A DNA stretch of 11,186 nt from the NCBI GenBank assembly GCA_900767825.1, contig CAAGAN010000014.1, positions 1 to 11,186 of the forward strand, given 5' to 3'. The stretch comes from Bacilli bacterium (lineage in GTDB: Bacteria > Bacillota_I > Bacilli_A > RFN20 > CAG-826). Positions 6,142 to 11,186 of the stretch are shown piece after piece. The notes below the pieces were generated by a model that searched no databases, was not told where the DNA came from, and saw nothing but the letters and a program-made list of their open reading frames with translations. Both the position numbers and the translations under genes were made by a program. How positions within the stretch are numbered: the stretch's first letter is position 1; every line of letters begins with the position of its first letter.

Positions 6142-6265
6142 GTAATTAAACTATTTTAATTTTTTAAGGAAAGGATTCCTAAATCTGCAAACTAAAAATG
6201 TGAAAAAGATATTGAAAGGGTGCATCTTTTGATAAAGAATTAAGTCGGTTGTTATAGGAGTATAT

Positions 6266-7600
6266 ATGAAATTCAAGCCCATTTTATTCGCATTCACAGT
6301 TATATTTTTAAGCGGTTGTTCTAATAATGATAATTCAAGTAGTGGTAGTTTGAATGACACAATTAGCGATGAAAAACCAGCATTGTTACCATATGACATT
6401 GATAAAACTGGATCAATAAATCGTTTTTACGCTAACGACGAGAATAGCGAAAATATTGTTATTCCATCAACTTATAGTATTGATGGAGAAGGCAGGATTA
6501 TTACCGGCAATGCTTATGAAATTAAAACAATAAGTGAGTTTTGCTTTGCTAATAACAGTCTAATCAAAACAATTTATATTCCTGATACTATTGAAACAAT
6601 CAAATCATCTGCTTTTTATAATTGTACAAACTTGGAAAAAATAGTCATCCCATCTAGCATTTCTTTCTTAGACGTTAGTGCTTTTGAAAGGTGCCCTAAA
6701 CTAGTCACGTTATCAGGCACTGAAAGCAGTGGTAATTTAATTTTACATGAAAACGATAATTTGACTGAAATTGTTTTGCCTGGGTCGATAACGTCTGTTG
6801 ATTATCAAGCTTTTGTTGGCTGGGATAAATTGAACAGTCTGTCCTTTGGGGAGAATATAACAAAGATTTCCGGAGATTCCATTAAAAACTGTGCTTCAAT
6901 TACTTCGGTGACAATTAAGGGCGTTTTGTCTGAATTAGGCGATGGAGTTTTTTCTGACTGTCCTAATTTGACTAATCTTTCATTTGAAGCAATACCAACA
7001 ATTAAAAAATTTGTATTACCAGATTCTATTGAGACAATACCAGATTATATGTTTTATAACTGGACTTCTTTAGAGGAATTGCATTTACATGAAAATACAA
7101 AAATTAATAGATGCGTTCTCGATAATAACTATTCTCTAAGGAAAGTGTCATGTTCTGATATCTCACTCTTGGAACTCTTTTCTTACGGAGAGTATCCAGT
7201 TTCAACGGAAGAATCTGAGGATTTTTATGTTGTGCAATGGAGGAAGGATACCAATTCTTATACTCGTTATTCTCATATCCCTAAGTCATTAGTGGAAGTT
7301 GATTTTATAGAATCTACAACTGGCATTGCAAGCTACTGTCTTTATGGCATGGAATCTATTAAAACGATTAGAATACCATCTTGTGTTACCTACTTTGGCC
7401 TTGGAAGCTTTTCTGGTTTAAAAGGTCTCGAAAAAGCTTATTTTTCAACTAACTATGATTGGGAATATGCTAATGACAATTCTTATTCGAGCTATTCAGG
7501 GACAATAAGCAAATCAACGATGAATTCTCCTGATTCTTTGGCAACAGCAATTAAAAATCAGTTTCGTTATGATTGCTATTGGCGTGCTAAAAAGAAATAA
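6266..7600 (+). CDS. BspA-type leucine-rich repeat lipoprotein
   Basis: A 444-aa secreted lipoprotein. The N-terminus is a type II signal peptide: basic MKFK, a hydrophobic core and the lipobox LSGC, with Cys18 as the lipidated residue, then a Ser/Asn/Gly-rich spacer (19-30). From about 85 to 400 there are irregular repeats of the LRR_5 (Treponema/BspA) type, pattern xxIxIPxSIxxIxxxAFxxCxxL; clear units start near 101 (IKTIYIPDTIETIKSSAFYN), 124, 166, 247 and 366. Such proteins are displayed on the outer face of the membrane and often bind host or bacterial surfaces, but no ligand can be read here. The tail is basic (RAKKK). ATAGGAG (6254-6260) lies 5 bases before the ATG. It appears to be transcribed alone. 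Confidence 0.85.
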   Translation: MKFKPILFAFTVIFLSGCSNNDNSSSGSLNDTISDEKPALLPYDIDKTGSINRFYANDENSENIVIPSTYSIDGEGRIITGNAYEIKTISEFCFANNSLIKTIYIPDTIETIKSSAFYNCTNLEKIVIPSSISFLDVSAFERCPKLVTLSGTESSGNLILHENDNLTEIVLPGSITSVDYQAFVGWDKLNSLSFGENITKISGDSIKNCASITSVTIKGVLSELGDGVFSDCPNLTNLSFEAIPTIKKFVLPDSIETIPDYMFYNWTSLEELHLHENTKINRCVLDNNYSLRKVSCSDISLLELFSYGEYPVSTEESEDFYVVQWRKDTNSYTRYSHIPKSLVEVDFIESTTGIASYCLYGMESIKTIRIPSCVTYFGLGSFSGLKGLEKAYFSTNYDWEYANDNSYSSYSGTISKSTMNSPDSLATAIKNQFRYDCYWRAKKK

Positions 7601-7918
7601 TCCTAATACTATTGTTTTTCATATTTTTGCTAAAATGATTTATAGATATGAAAGAAGTCATTAGCAAATATCCATTTATTTTTAGTTTTTATATCTTTCA
7701 TTTGATTTACTAGTCTCGGAAGCGTTATGACTTCATTTTTATATTGCTGTAAGCTAGTTGAACCAAGCATATTATTCTTTAAAAACGAATAGCTAAATTA
7801 AACAATTGCTACCTGTAGAATAGATTTGTTTAAAATTATAAAAGTTAATCGCATTCATCCTAGCAAAACTGATAGAATTATAGCGTTTTAAGATCTATAG
7901 TTCTTAAAGGAGTCGGAA
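7601..7918 (+). other. Intergenic region before the DpnII operon
   Basis: These 318 AT-rich bases contain no credible gene. An imperfect inverted repeat lies near the lipoprotein end: TTTGCTAA (7626-7633) with TTAGCAAA (7661-7668), plus TGA/TCA (7636-7638, 7658-7660) after a 2-base bulge, followed by T-rich sequence. It may act as a weak terminator. Possible -10 boxes for the operon are TATAAA (7837-7842) and TAGAAT (7873-7878), neither with a good -35. The operon's ribosome binding site is AAAGGAG (7906-7912). Confidence 0.4.
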
Positions 7919-8749
7919 ATGAGTCTACAACCTTTTGTGAAATGGGCTGGTGGCAAACGCCAGATTATGGATAAACTTTTGGAATTCAAACCAAAGAAAT
8001 TTAAGCATTATTATGAACCTTTTGTTGGGGGTGGAGCTTTGCTAATGGAATTAGAACCAATCCACGCAACGATAAATGATTCCAATAAAGAATTGATGTA
8101 TGTCTATAAATGCCTAAGAAACAAAAGATTATTTAAGAAGTTTTATGAACTTTGCAAGACCCACGAAGCCAATCATAGCGAAGAATATTATTATAAGATT
8201 AGGGACTTAGATAGAAAGAAAAGTAGTTATGCCAAGATGACAATGGCTGAAAAGGCAGCTCGTTGCGTTTATCTTAATAAAGCCTGTTTCAATGGACTTT
8301 ATAGAGTAAGTGGTAAAGGTTATTTTAATGTCCCATCTAGCAAAAAACAGAAAGTTAACTGCTTTGATGAAGAAAACATCAAGGCTTTGCATAAATATTT
8401 TCATAAAAGAAAACCGGTTATTCTAAATAAAGATTTTGTTGAGGCAGTAAAAACCGCTAAAGCAGGCGACTTTGTATATTTTGACCCACCTTATGATTTG
8501 GTAGGGAAACAATCTTTTACTTCTTACACGGCTTCTGGATTTGGAAGAAAAGAGCAGGAAAAGTTAAGAGATCTTGTCAAAGAACTTACAAAAAGAGGAG
8601 TTCTTGTCATGGTTAGCAATGCAAATACCGAATTCATCCAAGAACTTTATAAAGACTTCAACATTCATGTCATCAACGCTAAAAGAATGATTAATTCTAA
8701 AGGCGATGGACGTGGCGCTGTAGAAGAAGTAATCGTTACAAATTACTGA
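7919..8749 (+). CDS. dpnM: DNA adenine-N6 methyltransferase, DpnM/Dam type (GATC)
   Basis: A 276-aa D12-class (alpha group) adenine methyltransferase, close to the usual length of DpnM and Dam. The N-terminal FVKWAGGKRQ (6-15) and YYEPFVGGGALL (31-42) form the S-adenosylmethionine site. The catalytic motif DPPY is at 189-192. The conserved block YLNKACFNGLYRVSGKGYFN (118-137) contributes to DNA recognition in Dam relatives. It methylates adenine in double-stranded GATC and protects the cell from the nuclease encoded two genes downstream. AAAGGAG lies 6 bases before the ATG. The next gene starts one base after the TGA stop, so the genes are co-translated. The GATC specificity is inferred from the family and the DpnII partner. 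Confidence 0.93.
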   Translation: MSLQPFVKWAGGKRQIMDKLLEFKPKKFKHYYEPFVGGGALLMELEPIHATINDSNKELMYVYKCLRNKRLFKKFYELCKTHEANHSEEYYYKIRDLDRKKSSYAKMTMAEKAARCVYLNKACFNGLYRVSGKGYFNVPSSKKQKVNCFDEENIKALHKYFHKRKPVILNKDFVEAVKTAKAGDFVYFDPPYDLVGKQSFTSYTASGFGRKEQEKLRDLVKELTKRGVLVMVSNANTEFIQELYKDFNIHVINAKRMINSKGDGRGAVEEVIVTNY

Positions 8750-8750
8750 T

Positions 8751-9569
8751 ATGTTAAAGAAAAAAGATATTTATTTTGAAGGTAACGACTTTACTTTGCT
8801 TAAAGGGGATTGTTTTCTTTTGCTTAAACGAATTGAACCAAAGTCAGTCGACTTTATTTTTGCTGATCCGCCTTATTTTCTTTCTAGCGGTGGCATAAGT
8901 TGTCAAAGCGGTAAGCAAGTATCCGTCAACAAAGGTGAATGGGACCATTCAAAAACAATTGAAGATAGAATCAAATACCATAGAAAATGGATTTCACTAT
9001 GTAGAAATGTTTTAAAAGATGACGGAACAATTATGATTTCATCCACTTTACATAGCGTTTATGCCATTGGAGTAGCACTTGAACTAGAAGGCTTTTCCAT
9101 CATAAATAACTTAATTTGGAAAAAAACTAACCCTGCTCCTAATTTATCTTGTAGATGTTTTGCCCACTCAACGGAAACTATATTATGGGGGAGAAAACAA
9201 CTTACCCTCAAAAAGAAAGGAAAACATTATTTTAATTATCAAGCTATGAAAGAAGAAAATGGCGGTAAGCAAATGAAAGATGTCTGGGAATTTGAAGCCG
9301 AACCAGAAATCCTTGAAATTGCTACCTCTCCGAAGAGTGAGAAAAAATACGGCAAACACCCTACGCAAAAACCTGTTAAACTATTAGAAAGGTTGATTGT
9401 GGCCGCTACAAAGGAAAACGATTTGGTTTTAGACCCTTTTAACGGCTCTGGTACAACTGGGATTGTTGCAACTCATTTAAATAGAAAATACATAGGCATA
9501 GAGTTGGATGAACAATATTTAGAATTAACCAAGAACAGGTATTTAGGAGAAATTAACGATGGCAGATAG
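8751..9569 (+). CDS. dpnA: DNA adenine methyltransferase, DpnA type (beta group)
   Basis: A 272-aa N6-adenine methyltransferase with beta-group order: the catalytic motif DPPY first (39-42), HPTQKP at 203-208, and the S-adenosylmethionine motif DPFNGSGTT last (228-236), with GIELDE (249-254) after it. In the pneumococcal DpnII system, DpnA also methylates single-stranded GATC DNA and helps incoming plasmid DNA survive natural transformation. It starts one base after dpnM and overlaps the nuclease gene by 11 bases. Its own ribosome binding site is poor (GAAGAAG inside dpnM), which fits translational coupling. All motifs are intact. The role in transformation is by analogy and would depend on the host being competent. 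Confidence 0.92.
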   Translation: MLKKKDIYFEGNDFTLLKGDCFLLLKRIEPKSVDFIFADPPYFLSSGGISCQSGKQVSVNKGEWDHSKTIEDRIKYHRKWISLCRNVLKDDGTIMISSTLHSVYAIGVALELEGFSIINNLIWKKTNPAPNLSCRCFAHSTETILWGRKQLTLKKKGKHYFNYQAMKEENGGKQMKDVWEFEAEPEILEIATSPKSEKKYGKHPTQKPVKLLERLIVAATKENDLVLDPFNGSGTTGIVATHLNRKYIGIELDEQYLELTKNRYLGEINDGR

Positions 9570-10455
9570 AAATTTCGATGCATGGTTAGCGACCATGAAA
9601 GATAGCATTGCTACATGGACTTATTATACTGACTTCCCAAAAGTATATGAGAATGTCAAAAAGATTAAGGTTGAACTCAATATTTTAAATTCCTTAATTG
9701 GCTCGAAAAATATTGAAGAAGAATTTAAAAACATTGTTAGAGAATATCCAAAGGTATTATCTGCAGTACCGATATTGCTAGCCAAAAGGGAATCCGAGAT
9801 CAAGGTGCAAGATAATCAAGGCAGTTATGTTTTTAACTTTGCCAAAATGAATTATACAGTTGAACAATATAACCTATTCATGAGAAATAGCGGTCTTTAT
9901 GATTTGCTTCAAAATCACATAATCAATAACCTAGTCGACTATGTTTTAGGAATTGAAGTAGGGATGGATACTAATGGTAGAAAGAATAGGACCGGCGATG
10001 TCATGGAAGATTTAGTCGAATCATACCTGGCTAAGGCCGGCTTAATCAAAGACAAGACTTATTTTAAAGAAATGAATGCTTCTGAAATCAAAAGCAAGTT
10101 CGGAATAGACTTATCCGCGTTGAGCAATGATGGCAAAACCGAAAAAAGATTTGATTTTGTCTTCTTTGGCGCACTCAATACCTTATTTGCCTGCGAATGT
10201 AATTTCTATGGTAGTGGCGGTTCTAAATTAAATGAAACTGCAAGAAGCTATAAAACTTTAGCAGAAGAATCTAAAAGGATACCGGGTTTCCAATTTGTTT
10301 GGTTTACCGATGGGAAAGGATGGATTTCTGCTAGACATAACCTAGAAGAAACTTTTGATATTCTAGACAACGTATTTAATCTAAACGATTTAGAAAATGG
10401 GGTTATCAATAATCTTGTTGATTCCAGTAAATATCTACAAACCAAATTAGAATAA
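9559..10455 (+). CDS. dpnB: Type II restriction endonuclease, DpnII/MboI family (cuts GATC)
   Basis: A 298-aa homologue of R.DpnII, about full length. From memory of that enzyme, blocks match throughout: WTYYTDFPKVY (20-30), LNSLIGSKNI (43-52), LVDYV.G.EVGMDTNGRKNRTGD (from 125), KRFDF (197-201) and NFYGSGGSKLNETARSYK (215-232). A plausible catalytic centre is Asp199 with Glu213-Cys-Asn215, a D...ExN variant of the PD-(D/E)xK fold. It cuts unmethylated GATC before the G and is blocked by adenine methylation. AGGAG (9545-9549), inside the end of dpnA, lies 9 bases before the ATG at 9559. It is last in the operon, so the methylases are made first. No truncation is seen. Confidence 0.93.
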   Translation: MADRNFDAWLATMKDSIATWTYYTDFPKVYENVKKIKVELNILNSLIGSKNIEEEFKNIVREYPKVLSAVPILLAKRESEIKVQDNQGSYVFNFAKMNYTVEQYNLFMRNSGLYDLLQNHIINNLVDYVLGIEVGMDTNGRKNRTGDVMEDLVESYLAKAGLIKDKTYFKEMNASEIKSKFGIDLSALSNDGKTEKRFDFVFFGALNTLFACECNFYGSGGSKLNETARSYKTLAEESKRIPGFQFVWFTDGKGWISARHNLEETFDILDNVFNLNDLENGVINNLVDSSKYLQTKLE

Positions 10456-10498
10456 TTAGGTTAACTAACCCTTATTCTATATTTATATACGCGTGCAT

Positions 10499-10526
10499 AA
10501 GCAAGCGCGCACAAGTAAGCACGCAC
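10499..10526 (+). repeat. GC-rich tandem repeat of two 14-base units after dpnB
   Basis: AAGCAAGCGCGCAC (10499-10512) is followed directly by AAGTAAGCACGCAC (10513-10526), identical at 12 of 14 positions. GCGTGC at 10491-10496 is also the inverse of GCACGC at 10519-10524, so a hairpin is possible. The patch is much richer in G and C than the sequence around it. Its 3' side resembles the end of tRNA-Met (see findings). Confidence 0.6.
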
Positions 10527-10533
10527 CAATCTT

Positions 10534-10583
10534 TCTAGGCGCATAATGCGCACTCTAGATTACTATTTTCTTTTGCTTTTTTA
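10534..10583 (+). terminator. Probable terminator of the DpnII operon
   Basis: A hairpin of TCTAG (10534-10538) with CTAGA (10555-10559), and GCGCA (10539-10543) with TGCGC (10547-10551), has a TAA loop and a 3-base ACT bulge on the 3' side. A T-rich but interrupted stretch follows (10564-10582). The structure is bulged and the T run is not immediate, so termination strength is uncertain. Confidence 0.5.
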
Positions 10584-10600
10584 CTCCTTAGAATATGGCC

Positions 10601-10691
10601 GTCATTAAAGAAAAGTCTTGATGACATCGAATAAATTCATAATTCGAGAACTTACTTAATATTAAGTAAAGCAAGTTGATTCTTTAATGAT
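10601..10691 (+). promoter_or_regulatory. Nested inverted repeats: candidate structured leader of the 84-aa gene
   Basis: An 11-bp perfect outer stem, TCATTAAAGAA (10602-10612) with TTCTTTAATGA (10680-10690), encloses CTTG (10617-10620) with CAAG (10672-10675) and two inner hairpins: TCGAAT (10627-10632) with ATTCGA (10642-10647), and the perfect 18-bp palindrome TTACTTAATATTAAGTAA (10652-10669). Together they form a three-way junction. A TAGAAT -10-like box at 10589-10594 would start transcription near 10600, at the foot of the outer stem. The ribosome binding site AGGAGG (10700-10705) lies outside. The palindrome could instead be a protein operator. It matches no riboswitch class I know. 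Confidence 0.45.
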
Positions 10692-10715
10692 ATTGACATA
10701 GGAGGAATAATAAAA

Positions 10716-10970
10716 ATGTCAAATAAACCATATGATTATCTAATCAAAACAAAATCCAAAGAAGAAAGAAAAACCCTTATCAATTATCTTACCGATAAGG
10801 ATGGATTCATCCTTTCTGATATCGATGATTATGAAGGGGAAAGAGTAGTAGCGGTTTCTAGGCGTGGAGTTACTATTCTTTGTGTTGCTTCTAATGATGC
10901 TTTAAATGAAATTGATAACGTAGTCTTCTCTTCTGGTGATGATTTCATTTCCTTTTTGGAGGCTAAATAA
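10716..10970 (+). CDS. Small protein of unknown function (84 aa)
   Basis: I do not recognise this protein. It is small, soluble and rich in charged residues, with no signal peptide or membrane segment. The N-terminal half is lysine-rich (IKTKSKEERKTLINYL), and acidic clusters follow (SDIDDYEGE near 34; SSGDDFISFLEAK at the end). Alternating hydrophobic stretches such as RVVAVSRRGVTILCVAS suggest a small alpha/beta fold. AGGAGG (10700-10705), 10 bases before the ATG, supports translation. It is followed 2 bases after its stop by a 40-aa frame with its own ribosome binding site, so they form a two-gene unit behind the nested-repeat leader. A toxin-antitoxin pair is conceivable from size and spacing alone, but nothing in the sequence shows it. 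Confidence 0.65.
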   Translation: MSNKPYDYLIKTKSKEERKTLINYLTDKDGFILSDIDDYEGERVVAVSRRGVTILCVASNDALNEIDNVVFSSGDDFISFLEAK

Positions 10971-10972
10971 AT

Positions 10973-11095
10973 ATGGGGAATCATTATTTATTAATCATGC
11001 CTGATGGAGAATATAGGGGATGTATTGTTCAAGAAGGCAAACCATTAATCAAGGCTTTAGAAGAATTTCCTGTTTTCGGCACTTTTTTTGAATAA
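10973..11095 (+). CDS. Very small protein of unknown function (40 aa)
   Basis: A 40-codon frame begins with an ATG two bases after the stop of the 84-aa gene and ends with TAA at 11093-11095. TTGGAGG (10956-10962), inside the end of the upstream gene, lies 10 bases before the ATG. The product (MGNHYLLIMPDGEYRGCIVQ, then a Glu/Lys-rich stretch ending in TFFE) has normal coding composition, and its LLIMPDGEYRGCIVQ stretch looks like a beta hairpin. No family is recognised. Tight spacing and a separate ribosome binding site argue that it is real and co-expressed with its neighbour. Confidence 0.5.
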   Translation: MGNHYLLIMPDGEYRGCIVQEGKPLIKALEEFPVFGTFFE

Positions 11096-11136
11096 AAATT
11101 AAAGAATGTTACGACTACATCGAGACTTTTTCCTAT

Positions 11137-11186
11137 TTAATCATTAACTTTTTCCTTCACGTCTACTTCTTTTTGCTTGCGCCTAC
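11137..11186 (-). CDS. Possible 3' end of a minus-strand gene cut by the window edge
   Basis: Read on the minus strand from the window edge, one frame gives a charged, lysine-rich tail (RRKQKEVDVKEKVND) ending in TAA at 11137-11139. Such tails are common at protein C-termini. A second minus frame gives VGASKKK and a stop at 11163-11165, so the frame is ambiguous. Only about 16 codons are visible. No clear terminator lies between this and the small gene ending at 11095. Confidence 0.25.
   Translation of the reverse strand, partial: RRKQKEVDVKEKVND

Noticed and set aside
6229..6257. TTGATA-N17-TTATAG as the promoter of the lipoprotein gene
   Set aside because: The -10 would overlap the ribosome binding site and transcription would start at the ATG, leaving no leader, although a clear ribosome binding site is present.
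10693..10698. TTGACA as a -35 box for the 84-aa gene
   Set aside because: The matching -10 position falls on the start codon (10716-10721, ATGTCA) and shows no TATAAT; the TTGACA sits right next to the ribosome binding site.

Overview
The window looks like chromosomal DNA from a low-GC Gram-positive bacterium of the Firmicutes/Bacilli type, plausibly a gut commensal. Evidence: AT-rich codon use, strong Shine-Dalgarno sites (AAAGGAGG, AGGAGG), TTGACA/TATAAT promoters, hairpin-plus-T-run terminators, a Firmicute-style feoA-feoA-feoB-Cys-rich operon, and a DpnII system in the pneumococcal gene order. TGA is used as a stop (feoA2, feoB, dpnM), so the code is standard, not the Mollicute code.

Left part (1-4860, core-like). 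A single gene (115-1476) encodes an FAD enzyme that closely resembles the Cutibacterium acnes polyunsaturated fatty acid isomerase; it has its own promoter and terminator. A four-gene ferrous iron uptake operon follows (1609-4550): two small FeoA proteins, the FeoB transporter and a small Cys-rich membrane protein. All the gene junctions overlap by 4 or 8 bases, a TTGACA/TATACT promoter lies upstream, and a possible metal-regulator operator overlaps the -10. A two-tRNA unit comes next: tRNA-Ala(UGC) and tRNA-Met(CAU).

Middle and right part (4860-10560, accessory-like). Directly after the tRNAs come a short structured leader, a DUF3800 gene, a coding stretch with no normal start codon, a possible second small structured RNA, a BspA-type leucine-rich-repeat lipoprotein, and a complete DpnII (GATC) restriction-modification operon in the order dpnM-dpnA-dpnB. 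The tRNA-Met 3' end (4845-4857) has an 11/13 match at 10519-10531, just after the restriction gene. This would fit an island inserted at the tRNA, but the match is short and no integrase is visible. GATC occurs only 18 times in the window by eye, and 6 of these lie after position 4860.

Right edge (10560-11186). A nested set of inverted repeats, with an 18-bp perfect palindrome, precedes two closely spaced unknown small genes (84 and 40 aa). The last bases may hold the 3' end of a minus-strand gene.

The best candidates for something little described are the structured leader with the DUF3800 gene (eleven 'DUF3800' RNA motifs have been proposed, with unknown function), the nested-repeat leader before the two small genes, and the fatty acid isomerase homologue beside iron uptake genes.
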